Below, piece by piece: positions 19,619-31,484 of a stretch of 64,000 nucleotides of DNA. Every line of letters starts with the position of its first letter. Positions within the stretch are counted from its first letter, which is position 1. Made by a program: the position numbers and the translations under genes. The stretch comes from Hesseltinella vesiculosa. Its lineage: Eukaryota; Mucoromycota; Mucoromycetes; Mucorales; Cunninghamellaceae. Under the pieces are notes generated by a model. The model saw only the letters and a list, made by a program, of their open reading frames with translations, was not told the DNA's origin and searched no databases. Where the stretch lies: contig MCGT01000048.1 of assembly GCA_002104935.1 (NCBI GenBank), positions 1 to 64,000 of the forward strand. The letters are read 5' to 3'.

Positions 19619-20999
19619 TTAAGAAACGGATATCTTCCCTAGTTCCGATACTATGCGGTCCAGCTCTACTTCGCCTTGGTGTATTGTAGTCACACCTAGC
19701 AGCAAGTGATCCATTTGCTGCAGTTGTTGTTGGTTGTCAGTTTTCAATCGTACGATGAAAAAGGAAGCCACCAACATCTGGAAGGAAATGGGCCAAACAC
19801 AGTTTAGCTGCAAATATGATAATACAAATACACACTTACCATTCCATAAAGCAATGTCAGAATGAGCCGTAAACTGCTTTCCTGTTGCCACCAAGTGACG
19901 TAAAATATAGCCAAGCGGAAACAAAACATTACCCTTTGGAGGGATATGTAAAGTCCCCATCCAACAAATCTGGATGTCAAGTGATAAGTTTTTGTGACCG
20001 ACCAATGCCAGTTGAGGGCGCCAGTTGAGGCGCCTTGGAGTAGGACGCACCATAAAAAAATACTGCTGAAAGCGTTATAGGTGATATCGATCATGCAAGA
20101 AATATCCCATTTTTGAATTAGTGAGAGTAGTACTGAAGACCTTTGATGTTGACCGTTTAACATTATTAGAAAGTGCTGGTACAAATCAAGCGAACATCTT
20201 GAATGGTCCACGAATGGCTTTGTTGTTAATGGCAGCAAGCAGTACAAACACATAACCCACAAATGGACAATCGCCCATATAAAGCCTTGCAATAAAAAAC
20301 GAAAGTGGCTCGGTTTGGGACAAATGGCTGTGGTTTTGCACATCTGACGCTTAATGTTAACCATATATCGCCGAATGAATTCTGTCTCAATTCCAATGAC
20401 GTCCTGAACCAGCCGACAACAATCGACACAAAGAGGGTGCTTTTCTTGTAGATTCTTTTGATAGCGCTGTGCCTTCGATAAAATCATTTCGTCGTCAGAG
20501 TCCTATCGGAAGAAAGTCAATATTTTTTTCTTTCTTTTTTAATAGAAATACTTCTAGAAGATAGTCGCTCATGCATTGGTATATTAGCAGTTGTTTTCGT
20601 TGGCATGCTTCACACAATTGCCGTTCATTTGGCATTGTCATTGACATCCCAGCTTTCAGAATGTTATCTTTGAAGAATGATAAAAAAATCAATAATTAGA
20701 GAAGGAAATACGCTGAAATATCCTTACAACTACTATATCCATTGTTAGGAGCATCTAAGATTTCACCATTCTACGCAAGCCAGGTTTAATCTGTTTCTCT
20801 CATCCTTTCCTGTCTGTCATACCTCGTCACAAAAATTAAAATTTTCACATTGATGACAGTACCAACTATATTTCGATTGCTTTCCACCAACTGGTAGGGA
20901 TGAGTTTTCATTACAGTACCAGCAGTTCACTGTAATTGTTGCATCTAACCCTATTTTGTGAGCAATCCATGCCCATAAGCTTCTTTTTGCTTCCGCCAT
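19619..20999 (-). CDS. IMA1: IMA1/TMEM201-like inner nuclear membrane protein
   Basis: Five exons (20999-20823, 20770-20728, 20667-20552, 20502-19840, 19777-19619) give 385 residues. The N-terminal Ima1 domain has two CxxC-type zinc sites (VNCWYC ... WYCHQCENFNFC) and a second pair further on (CEAC ... CVDCC), then four or five hydrophobic segments in exon 4. Proteins of this family sit in the inner nuclear membrane and link heterochromatin or the nuclear envelope to the cytoskeleton in fission yeast and animals. The assignment rests on the N-terminal cysteine domain and the topology. The gene is divergent from ARP2, with 179 bp between start codons. Confidence 0.85.
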
Positions 21000-21178
21000 G
21001 CCTCAAGCGAGAATAAAAAGTTTTTTTTAAAAGTGTGTGTCTTCTCATTTCTTGCGCAAAATTGTCTTAATTTATCTAGGCTGAGAAAGGGCTCTTTCTC
21101 CAAAACTGAAATTCAAAATATTGTGTGTTTGCATCCTTTCTTTTTTTCATCATTGTGAAATTAGAACATAGTTGGAAC

Positions 21179-22707
21179 ATGAACGCGTCTAAGACACTTG
21201 TTGTTGACAATGGTACTGGTGTAAGTGTTATACAAATGCGAAAAAGCTAGAAAATTGAATATCATGTTTATTGTCTTAAAAAAGTTTGTGAAATGTGGAT
21301 ATGCTGGCTCCAACTTTCCCGAGCATGTCTTCCCAAGCGTTGTGGGTAGACCCATTCTGCGTGCCGAAGAGCGAGTTGGTGATGTGGCTGTCAAAGACAT
21401 TATGATCGGTGATGAAGCAGCTGCATTGCGAAACATTTTACAAATGTCATATCCAATGGAAAAAGGCATTATTCGCAATTGGGAAGATATGCGCCATCTC
21501 TGGAATTATACTTTTGATGAGCAGCTCAAGGTCGATCCTCGCGATTGCAGAATCTTGCTTACTGAAGCTCCTCTGAACCCAAAATATAACCGTGAAAAAA
21601 TGGCGCAGATTATGTTCGAAGAATATGGCTTCCAAGGGATATATGTTGCTATTCAAGCTGTTTTGACTTTATATGCTCAGGGTAAGGCCAGGTGTTGATA
21701 ATTTTTTTCATTGCAATTGACGACATTTTCTCCCTATGGTATGTATCTAGGTCTAATGTCTGGTGTAGTGGTGGATTCAGGGGATGGTGTGACGCACATC
21801 GTGCCTGTCTACCAAGGCTATGCTCCAGCAAATTTGACTAAGCGCTTGGATGTTGCTGGTAGACACGTTACCAAGTATTTAATCAAATTGTTGCTATTGC
21901 GCGGTTACGCATTTAACAGAACTGCTGATTTTGAAACCGTGCGTCAAATCAAGGAAAAATTCTGTTATGTCAGGTATTTCGTTTTCTTGAAAGCTATTTT
22001 TTTTCATCTCCATCAATCGAATTTGACTTAGCTACGATCTCCAACTGGATCAAAAGCTCGGCAATGAAACAACTACCCTTGTCGAGCAATATGAATTACC
22101 AGATGGCCGTGTAATTAAGGTGGGGTCTGAACGTTTCGAAGCGCCTGAATGTCTCTTCCAGCCCCATTTGGTTGACGTGGAAGCCCCAGGCATGGCAGGT
22201 ATGACATGGTGACAATATTCATAGTGATACATAGCTGACTCCACTGTTGTAGAAATGCTATTCAAGACGATCCAATCAGCTGATGTTGATATTCGTTCCG
22301 ACCTCTACAAACACATTGTGCTCTCGGGCGGTTCTACTATGTATCCCGGTTTGCCAAGCCGGTTGGAGAAGGAAATGAAACAGCTTTATTTGACTAGTGT
22401 TTTAAATGGCGACACAACACGATTAAGTGTAAGTGAAAGTGCGAATTTATTCAATGCATAATCGATGTTAATTTCCATGATTCAGAAATTCAAAATTCGC
22501 ATTGAAGATCCTCCTAGACGCAAACACATGTAAGTACAGCGTTTACCTTGTTAATGTTTACTGATGCCTTTTGCTAGGGTTTATCTCGGTGGGGCTGTTT
22601 TAGCTGACATTATGAAAGACAAAGATTCCTGGTGGGTAACCAAACAGGAATGGGATGAAATGGGCCCCCGTGCTCTTGAGAAGTTAGGACTTGGCCCTAG
22701 TATGTAG
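21179..22707 (+). CDS. ARP2: Actin-related protein 2 (Arp2/3 complex)
   Basis: Seven exons (21179-21220, 21285-21681, 21751-21973, 22032-22198, 22253-22428, 22486-22529, 22578-22707) give 392 residues, the usual Arp2 length. The actin fold is plain: [15 protein letters not shown] at the N-terminus, [16 protein letters not shown] in the middle, [10 protein letters not shown] (phosphate loop 2) and [18 protein letters not shown]. The C-terminal [13 protein letters not shown] replaces the actin version. Arp2 nucleates branched filaments together with Arp3 and ARPC1-5. ARPC1 lies about 9 kb downstream on the same strand. All six introns are short (48-69 nt) and GT..AG. Confidence 0.97.
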
Positions 22708-22931
22708 TTCGTTTTTTTTTTGTTCTAAACAATAAAAAGACAGTCTCTGTACGTTTTCAGTATTGCAACCGCCTATTAACTTCTACAGAAGTTGTTTTAC
22801 TCTCACATGAGAAATAGTGATCATTAAGCAAGCCAATGAGCTTTCTGAGTAGGTTGTCAGGTTGAGAAAATTCACGCAGAGGCAAAAGCTTCATTGACAC
22901 GAAGAAGAAGAAGAAGAAGAAGAAGAAGAAG

Positions 22932-23001
<70 letters not shown>

Positions 23002-24325
23002 GCAACAGCTGATCGACGACGAGCGACGAGCGACGACGAAGAAATTCGTAGTAATGGAAGGCTGAAAGCGAGGGATCGATCATTGTTTTTATTACCTACC
23101 ATAGTATAATGCAGAGATCGTGAGAAGAAAGTCAGGGGAGTGCGTAGTTTTTTTTTTTTTCGCTGGTGCAGTATTTTTTTGTGATGATTGAAAAATAATT
23201 TTGATTGCACGCAAACCACGCGAACCGCAAAACTTGACTTTGTCCGCAAAATAAGGAGATTTATTTTGATTATTTTGAGTGGATGCTATGAGAAAAACTA
23301 GGCTTGCGCAGGACGGCCAGGATGCTGCTGACAAGAATAAGAGTAGCAGGTTTGGTAGGTAAGGATGATGGCCATTATAGGCTGCTAGCTGGTCACACTC
23401 AATGACCCAAAACAGGCTAAGAAAGGGAATTTTCAATGCGTTGCTGCTGGCATCTATGCGTCATACACACCTAGACCCCCTTTCAACAAAGCAGTGGGCG
23501 AAATGGGTAGAGCAGGGTATCAACGCCATCGCGCTGGCTTACCCATGGCGTGCGAATTATGAATCATTTCCGACGCAGTGCCTTTGAAGCCCTTGCGGTT
23601 GACGTTTTGTTTCATTCTCGAGCCAAATGCAGTTGCCAGAGCATTGATGGCACACTCCTTCTTGACAACTCCATGAAAAACCCTTGTGGAATCTTTCTTT
23701 TGTCAACCAAAAACAGCAAGCATACAGAAAAAATGAACAGGTGTTGAACAAAAAAAATCTTTGCTGGCAATGACTAACAGTGACGCTCTAAACTTTCCGG
23801 GAATCTACAGCCATTGGAACCAACGGCTACTGTAGCTGCGACCGAGATGCCGATCGTAGGTGTGGAATCGAAACTAGAACATCGATGTGATACATCATGC
23901 CTTCGATTTCGTTCGGTGCCCCATGTCTACCGTTTGGATTTGTTGTACTTCTTTCACCAGAGCCGTATTTCGCTGTCTTCCTCTATAGCCATTAGCCGGC
24001 CAAGGAGGGACATGAGGTAGTAGAATTCGCAGATTGCAGGTAGATTGGTTGATGCGTGCACAATAAACGTCCAGTGATGCTGTCGTGTTTGTTCCGATGG
24101 CTGGAAATGGTGCTGAGTCGAAAACTTATGCCATCACTATCAACCAACAAAGATATCCTCCCACTCCTTGCTTGGTGTGGAAAGATACGACGGGAAAAAG
24201 GCAGCAGATACACAACTTGAATAGTAGTGCCGGTTAAGGCTTTTGCCGCGTACGGAATGCACCTTTTTTCGGGAGAAGCTTCTATTCATCTTTTTTTTTT
24301 TTTTTTTTTTTTTTTCCTTTCATTA
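22708..24325. other. Gene-poor stretch between ARP2 and GLO3 with repeats
   Basis: About 1.6 kb hold no convincing gene. It contains the GAA/CAA microsatellite (22897-23002), a patch near 23180-23230 related to the dispersed repeat at 38225 and 40230, and a T-tract just before the GLO3 start (24291-24315). Short open frames here are low-complexity or lack any recognisable domain. Confidence 0.6.
22897..23002. repeat. Compound trinucleotide microsatellite (GAA)n(CAA)n
   Basis: About 12 GAA units are followed directly by about 23 CAA units. Open frames across it translate to poly-Leu, poly-Val or poly-Thr and are artefacts. It lies about 190 bp past the ARP2 stop codon. Confidence 0.95.
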
Positions 24326-25884
24326 ATGGAACCATCGAAAGAGGACATTGACAACATATTTAGAAAGCTCAAGCAAAACAGATACGATAAGGTAATGCTC
24401 AAAGAATTCAGGGTAGAGGTAGTCTGGTAATCATGCCGCATTTATTTATAGGTTTGCTTTGATTGCATGTCTAAAAACCCGACGTGGTCATCCATCCCCT
24501 TTGGCGTTTATATTTGTACAGAATGCTCTTCAGCTCATCGAAATCTAGGTGTTCATATCAGTTTTGTCAGGTATGTTTGTTATTGCCATATAAAAGTGTT
24601 CATCCTAAGGTTTTGATTTTTAGGTCGACAGTGCTAGACTCCTGGACTTGGGATCAGCTTCGTTATATGAAAGTTGGTGGGAATCAGGCAGCCTTGGACT
24701 TTTTTTCGAAGCATGATGGACTAACAACAAGTAAAGATGCCAGGTTAAAATACGGCGGACGTGTAGGCACTCTGTACAAGACTCTCCTGAAAAAAAAAAT
24801 GGCACAAGATAAGCTAGAGTACGCGCCACCTAAATGATGCTTCTTTCTTGATCGTACAATTAACAGCTAACATGTTCTATTGAAATTCGCTTATTCAGCA
24901 ATCCTAACACTGTCGTGATTGACATTCCTACTGCTGACCATTCTTCGCTTGCAAGTGAAGATGTACCCAAAAACGAAGCGATGACCCTGCCTGGCCGCAC
25001 ATTAGGAACAGTGCCTGAGAAAGCAGCAACGGAAGAGCATAATGTCAAAGAAGATATCAAAAAAGTACCAGTTGCTCCTGTTGTCGTGTTTACTCGTAAA
25101 CCTAGCGCGACCGTCGGACCAAAGCGTGCCACTAAAGCCAAACTTGGTGTGCGCAAAGGGCAAAACGTTTGCTTCAACTATGAAAAAGCGGAAGCCATTG
25201 AAAAGATGGCACAGGAGCGAAATGAAAGCCTCAGACATGAGCTCGACCCCTCTGTTGACCAACCGGACTGCAAAGCATCAGATGAAAGAAATGCCGAAGT
25301 GTCGTCTCGACTTATGTTCCAGCAACCAAAATCTGCGATCGAGGCTCAATCTTCTACTAGCCATCTACTGCTCAAGCAAGATGAAGATCAAATGCTGGAA
25401 AAACTTGGTTTTGGAATGGCTCGAATGAATGTAGAAGCCAACAATGCTAGATCGAACGTGCAGGACAAATTTGGCGGCGCAAAGGCTATATCGTCTGATC
25501 AGTATTTTGGCAGAAATGCATATGACCCCGCCGTTGCACCTGCTGAATCTGCTAGACTCAAAGAGTTTTCGAGTGCCAAAGCTATATCCTCATCACAGTA
25601 CTTTGGAAGGGAAGATGAATTTAACAATCAAACTCGCTCAACTGGCAACGAATGGGAAGTACTGCAAGACCAAGCTGTAAGTGTTGCTCGCAAATTTGTA
25701 GGTCAAGCTTCTGCAGATTTGGATGCCGTCAAGGACTTAGCGGAAAATGCAACTAGCAAACTTCAAGACATTTTCCAAGATTTACAGGTGAGGCTTACTT
25801 CACTTGCATTGCTTTGTTGTTTTGTCAGGATTCACTCACTTTTTGTCACTCTCTTTTACTTTATAGCATCGATATGGTTCGTAA
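24326..25884 (+). CDS. GLO3: GLO3-type ARF GTPase-activating protein (ArfGAP2/3)
   Basis: Five exons (24326-24391, 24452-24570, 24624-24818, 24899-25787, 25867-25884) give 428 residues. The ArfGAP zinc finger is CFDC-x16-CTEC (about residues 24-46), followed by the arginine finger in VHISFVRS. The C-terminal half has the Glo3 motif twice: [13 protein letters not shown] and [13 protein letters not shown]. The protein activates ARF1 GTP hydrolysis on COPI vesicles at the Golgi. The last coding exon is only 18 nt and supplies an RYG-type C-terminus seen in this family, which supports the model. Its stop codon lies 34 bp from the convergent FAD gene's stop codon. Confidence 0.95.
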
Positions 25885-25918
25885 AGAAGTAGCTCATGCA
25901 CTGCAATAAATGTTTATT

Positions 25919-27723
25919 TCACCATGGCACTTTGATTTCAACATTTTCGTGGGCACCGATACCATTAACAACAACTTGTTCTGAGCTTGCAACGCAGCCT
26001 TCCAGCAAAGGTATACCGTACCAGCAATAGGACCCAACAAACCAAATGTTGTTGCCACCTTGGCAAGGACCGGGCGAGATTTTGTTTTGCTTCATAGGGA
26101 AGAGGTCTTCTTTGATTGCCTTTTGGGATTCCAGTGTGACTGTGGCTCGTTCAAACCACGACACTGATAATATCTTCTTGGGATCGGGGCTAATGCAGGG
26201 ATTGGTTGTTTGCAGGAAAATGGCTGGGGAGGGCTGTTGATTACTAAGCTTAGAATTTGTCCAGTTGATAATATGTGTTGTCATGGTTGTGTCGTGTGGT
26301 GTTGGGACAATAAACTGGCAGTCATTGCGCGGATTAGGGTCAACAGTGGCGTCAATCTGGGCCAGGTTCAAGGTTCGCCAATGTCGTTTGTCGCTTGGCA
26401 AAAGTCGAATGTCTGTGTGGTTTATGACAAGCGAGGTTTCATATTTGAATTTTTTCAGCGACGAAATTTGTGCGAGCAAGCCATCCAAAAACGCATCGCC
26501 CTGACTGCTGCTGATGTTATGTTCTTGTTTATAGTCATTGTATGACGTCTCTAGAATTTTTCTAGCTTGATTTGCCTGAGTTGCAAATATGACATGGTGG
26601 CATTTATATATTTGTCCTTTGTCATCTTCCAGTGCATACAAGAAATTGCTGTCAGACGATGGTCTGATTTTTTGTATATGGATTCCAATATGCTTCTTGG
26701 AAACAGGGGCTACTAAACGTCTAACAACTTCACGAACACCGTGTGTAACAACGTATGACTCTTGAAAGAGCCCCTTTGCCATGTACTCTATACCAAGTGC
26801 CAAATTAGTAAAAACTCGTCATTTACCTTTTTCTTACGTAGAACATCTGACGCAGGATAATTCAGCATCGATTGCCACCGGTTTGTGCAGACAGCAGCAA
26901 ATAGAGGGATGAATACCTCGTGAGCAAAATACGGATGAATTTTGGCATAGTTGAACCATTGGCCGAGTGTCAGTCTGGTAACAGGGTGTGAAGTGTTAGA
27001 AAAGTGACCCCGATAATTATACCAAAGACAAAACAGCATCAACCTGAGATACGATATCCCAACAATAGCAACTACCCAAATAGAGTGCCAGATTTTATAA
27101 AACAACCACCATTGTGCTGCTGCATCAACATTTTGAGGACTGTCAATCACCCCAATCGTGCGAGATCCACTGTAGCAGAGATAAGACGTATTTTGCGTGT
27201 AGTTGGCAACGTTTTCAGAGGCAAGATCTTTGGGGAGAAAGCCATGGATCCTATACCATCCAAAACTAAACCGAGCAGGTTTCGAAATAACTCCAAGATG
27301 GTTGTATAGCTTGACTAGGTGGCTGTAATAACCTAACAATCCCAATCTGTTGTTTAGATTCAATTTTTGTTTTTTTTTTCTGGCATTTTTACCGGACATG
27401 AATGATCGCATTGGCACCTTTTGTAAACAAACAAGTAATAATTTAAACTTCAAACTCTATTTGAACTTCTCATCAAGCGTCTCGCCTACGTCAATACGAA
27501 TATCTTGATCTCCTGTTGTTGCCACAGTTATGGAAGATGCATCCATTCCAATGCTGGCATTTTTTTCAAACAAATGTACTTCAAAATTTACAGGGCTGTC
27601 TTTCGAGGCACTGTGTATTATATTCGACTTTTCCAAAAGGTATGCCGAGGACAGTCCTGCAAGTCCAGTGCCTATAATAGCAACTTTGATTGTTTTAACC
27701 TCTTGCTGTTTTCGTACAGTCAT
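25919..27723 (-). CDS. FAD/NAD(P)-binding oxidoreductase, amine-oxidase fold (COG2907-like)
   Basis: Four exons (27723-27490, 27417-27393, 27332-26838, 26787-25919) give 540 residues. The N-terminus has a Rossmann dinucleotide fold (VAIIGTGLAGLSSAYLL, residues ~14-30) and an acidic end of strand beta-2 (LFEKNASIG). The C-terminus has the FAD-contacting WFVGSYCWYGIPLLEGCVAS. A hydrophobic segment near residues 150-180 suggests membrane association. The 60-nt intron at 27392-27333 is a multiple of three without a stop, and removing it joins MSG to YYSHLVKLYNHLGV. Exon 2 is then 25 nt. The substrate is unknown. Bacterial relatives often sit beside lipid methyltransferases; here ERG6 is next door. 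Confidence 0.82.
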
Positions 27724-27989
27724 GAAATTAGACAAAAAAAAAAATCAAAAAGAAAAAGAAAGAGGCTGGATTAGCTTTTCTCAACACAGGCGGAACAAAG
27801 GAGAGAATTAAAGTTCATTCGTGGCTTTTCAGGTTCACGTATACCTTTTTGGGCCAAATGGCCGTGCCAACCAACGCACCAAATTGCTCCGGTAGCTTTG
27901 GACGTGGATGCATTTTAACGGTTATGCCTATTAAGAGGTGAAGTAGTTACTGCAATAATCGTTTATTAGAATTAAAATACTGTATTAGT

Positions 27990-29344
27990 TTAGTTCGATG
28001 GCTTTCTGGCGACAAAGAAGAACATGGGGGTGAACAAGTTTTGCTTGGCACCAGCGACCAGTGCATCAGCAGCTGTTTCCAAAACTTTTTGTGTTTCAAC
28101 AGTGCCTTTGGGAATAACACCGGTTTTTTCAAGAACACGGCACATATTGGTTGTAGTGAAGCGACCAACCTTAGTCATAGCGAGGGTGGTAAGGTAATCG
28201 CGGACGGTTTGGCACTTTCTGAGATCACCTTCCAAAGGGTAGTACCAGGTAATCGAGTCGCCAACATTGGCCAAGTCTTGATGCATCTCAATTTCGAAGC
28301 CAACATTCTTCAGGGCTTGCAGACATTCGTGAGTTGGGCGCATCTTGGGGATGCCGTTACCAAGTTCAATACCATGAGCAATTTCGTGATGTTGGGCATT
28401 TGTTTCATCATAGTCTTCAGTCATACACCATTCGTAGCAACCAAAAGCACCTCCTGGCTTCAACACACGGAAAATCTCACTATACACACCCTCGAATGTA
28501 GGGGCATGACAGGTGGCTTCAATCGCATACACAGCGTCATACGAGTTGTCTTCAAAAGGCATTTCCATAAAGTTACCCTGAGGTTCAAACGCGTTGATAA
28601 GTTTCAGCACTTAACCAACATCGTTGAAGGCTCACCTTGATGAAATTGGTTTGATCTTGCAAACCTTCCTTGGCAGCATAGTGGAAGGCTCGTTGAACTT
28701 GATAGGCATTGTTGTTCAAACCGGTGATATGAGCGCCAGTAAAATGGGCAATCTCACGAGCAGGCCCACCTACAATCAAGTTATTAGCTACCACCAATAT
28801 TGTTCATTCGTATCTATGCAGCTTACCAACACCACAGCCAACCTAAATAGCAAGACACAAAAATGTTACAAACAAGTCCAAAGATCAGCAAGATAGCTTA
28901 CATCTAGCACTTTCATATTTTTCTTAATGCCAGTGTTGGCAGCCAAGTAGTGCTCATGGCGAGCAATTGCACGGAAGAATTCCTCACCAGGATAATAACG
29001 ACAGAAGTGGAAGCTGCCACCCCAACCTGATAGCAAAGATTAGTATCTCACATCTTGGCTTGCTTCAAGGGCTTACCGTATTCATAAAAATCAGTAGCCA
29101 AATTATAGTAAGAATTGACCAAAGTGGTATAATCGTTCAGGCGTTTGTCTTCGTCCTCTTTGGTTTCTGATTGGGCTTCTTTCCACATGTCCTTGTACGC
29201 AGAGGTGGCAACATTGTGAACATCGGCATTTTTGGATCGAAGATTAGAAAGGAATCCAGTCTTGATTTCTTTACCGTGGAGGGCATTTGCAAATGCAATA
29301 TCTTCAGCATTCACAGCCGAAACAGTACCTTGGGAAGCAGACAT
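27990..29344 (-). CDS. ERG6: Sterol 24-C-methyltransferase
   Basis: Five exons (29344-29077, 29026-28902, 28842-28827, 28769-28636, 28577-27990) give 376 residues, the usual Erg6 length. Conserved segments are [20 protein letters not shown], the SAM-binding [33 protein letters not shown] and [10 protein letters not shown]. The enzyme adds the C-24 methyl group to zymosterol or a related sterol in ergosterol synthesis, at the ER and lipid droplets. The third exon is only 16 nt and codes VGCGVG. The gene is followed by the FAD oxidoreductase (267 bp) and preceded by an acyltransferase (158 bp), all on the minus strand. Confidence 0.97.
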
Positions 29345-29502
29345 TTTTTTCGCAAGATGAAAGAGAAAGAAAAGAAGGAAAAGTGGAGGAGCTGAAAAAA
29401 TAAAAAATAAATTACGGCTTTGGCTTTTGATTGGATCTGTCAAAACCGCCGGAAGCTGCCTGAGCAGCCGCATCTTCGCAATGGGGAGGATAGGCAATAT
29501 TT

Positions 29503-30938
29503 TTATTGGTTGCTTTGATCTTGAAGTATATCGCAGAATCTAGTGACGACTTGCTTTGCTACATGGTCCTCGATTGAACCTCGCTGCCAAGTGAAGGTTG
29601 CGTTCATTTTTCCACAGGATGTTACGATGTTAAGCGCAATGACAGTTGCAAACAAGTGTGCACTTTGACAAAACAGCACTTCCTGCAGGCGCCAAGTTTC
29701 ACAAGCGCTGGGTACAAATCTGCCCAAATCGCTGATGTTGAGACCTCCGCTTCTTCCCATGTGAAAGTTGTTACGACAAGAGAGCCATACATTGCAGTAC
29801 GCCTCTGGAAACTGGACCAAAGTTTCCCCCAATTGAAGTGCTTGTCGACAAGTGTCTTCTTTGTTTGATTGTAAAATTGTGTGATACTTATGGGCGAAGT
29901 CCCAAAATTTTTTGGCATCATTAACATGTGCTCCAAGCGTTTCTTGGTCCCAACCACATTCAAAGCGGCCGAAAAATATACCAAGCTCTTTGCCAACAGG
30001 TGGGATGCAAAGCTGTCGACAGTTAATTGCTGTTGCAGTTTTTACCGAGCGTGCTGGGTAAACGGATGCCCATGCTAGGAGGTATGCTGCATAGAGCATG
30101 GAATGCACAGAAACTTGCTCTTGTTTCGCTTGTCTTAGGATTTTTGACCAGGATTCGCCATCAATGTTCTCCAAGCAGACAACAGTATCAAGACTTTCAT
30201 TTTCAGGTGGGGAGAAATCACCTTGCCAACCATCGTTTGGGATTAGAATTGGTCTTCCGCTGGCCACCTTTTTCGGCAAAGCGAAATGTCGCATTTCCAT
30301 TGGTGGAGACATAATGCAGGATGAACTGGCGAGATTGCATGTTTGTGGCACGAATCGGGGTGCATTGTTTAAATTCTGAAGTAAATCATCCCAGAAAACA
30401 AGTGTACTATGAAAAACGTCAGGAAAAGAGGTATGCCAGAGATGTAGTTGTTGATACATTCCTACTACCTTATGCCATCCATAATCACATGCTGTGTAGT
30501 GAGCGTTACACAACACCTGTTCAATTGGGTAGAGTGGCAAGAAATTCGTAGCCGCCAAAGAGGAACCTCGTCAAACAAATCAAACTCATGTTGACATTCT
30601 TCCTGAATTATGCGCTCAAGACAAGGTTTGTTCCAAAATTGTTCGTTTTTTTTCACCAAGACCACGTCTTCTATGTTAATCTGGCGTAACTTTTCGAACC
30701 GAATGGATTCTTTGTCGGCATCTGCGACGGTCACTTGAAGCGCAGGGTGCTTTTGTACCAATTCGTTCAGATTGCTGCTGAATGCCTTCTTATAGAATTC
30801 ATCCGGGTTGTAGCCTGGGGTTATAGGAGGGTGATTCAAAATTGCTGTCAAAGTTACGGAAGCATACCCTTTTGTTAATTGTTTTGCGATTTGATTTTTT
30901 TCCAGAGCACCGAGTTTTCTAAGGGGAATGATATTCAT
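29503..30938 (-). CDS. AATase-like acyltransferase (condensation superfamily)
   Basis: Two exons (30938-30469 and 30406-29503) give 457 residues. Removing the 62-nt intron joins QHVIMDGI to STLVFWDDLLQNL. This restores the HxxxDG active-site motif with its usual following Ser and amphipathic helix. Without the intron the frame shifts. A late segment NISDLGRF resembles the VSNLG block of alcohol acetyltransferases. Such enzymes transfer an acetyl or acyl group to alcohols; yeast ATF2 also acetylates sterols. The substrate here is unknown. An in-frame ATG 54 nt further upstream (30992) would add 18 hydrophobic residues. The gene lies directly upstream of ERG6. Confidence 0.78.
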
Positions 30939-31484
30939 CAGTAGCGAGAAGTGAAGGAATTTCAAAAAAAAGGAATGAAAAGAGGAGCGCATTCAAAAAG
31001 GAAAGACGAGAGAGCCCTAAAATAAAAAATTGAGATGAGAGATGTCTTTGGCCAATCACATTAGCATAGGCCGCAGCAATTTGTTTTTGCAGTACCTGCT
31101 CTCCGTCACCAAAACTAAAGCTTAGGTTCTCTTTGATTACTTTGTGTGAATTGCGTTTCATTTCCTATTAGGCAGACTTCTGAAGCTGATTTGAACATAC
31201 CGGCATGTCAGCAGCACTTATGATAGATATACGCATATTGACTCTGGTACCAGCCTCTTCCACTATTGTCTTTGAACCGACGTCGGGCTTCTCTTACCTT
31301 TATAGATAAAGCGTAAATCATAGGCTTCTCTTGATTTGTGCAACATTTCAAAAAAAAGTTCTGCTGACTCCAGATTTTTCTGCCTCCTAATTCGCTGTAT
31401 TTTTATATTTTGTGTCGTTGGGATGGAAAGCTTTGTTCTTCGCTTTTACCTCTTTTTTTTTTCGAGTTGACTGATAGAGTCCTC
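30939..31484. promoter_or_regulatory. Shared upstream region of the acyltransferase and ARPC1 genes
   Basis: The 546 bp between the two divergent start codons must hold both promoters. Pyrimidine-rich stretches precede the ARPC1 ATG. A short minus-strand open frame (31161-30919) shows no recognisable domain. I see no clear TATA box or repeat. Confidence 0.45.

Noticed and set aside
22757..23249. Open frames rich in Leu, Val or Thr
   Set aside because: They are translations of the GAA/CAA microsatellite.
23092..24213. Possible small genes between ARP2 and GLO3
   Set aside because: No recognisable domain, start context or splice structure, and part of the region resembles a dispersed repeat.
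29503..30558. Acyltransferase as a frameshifted pseudogene
   Set aside because: A normal 62-nt intron joins the two frames and restores the active-site motif.
30919..31161. An 80-codon minus-strand frame upstream of the acyltransferase
   Set aside because: It overlaps the start of the acyltransferase gene in another frame and has no recognisable domain. It may be part of a 5' leader.
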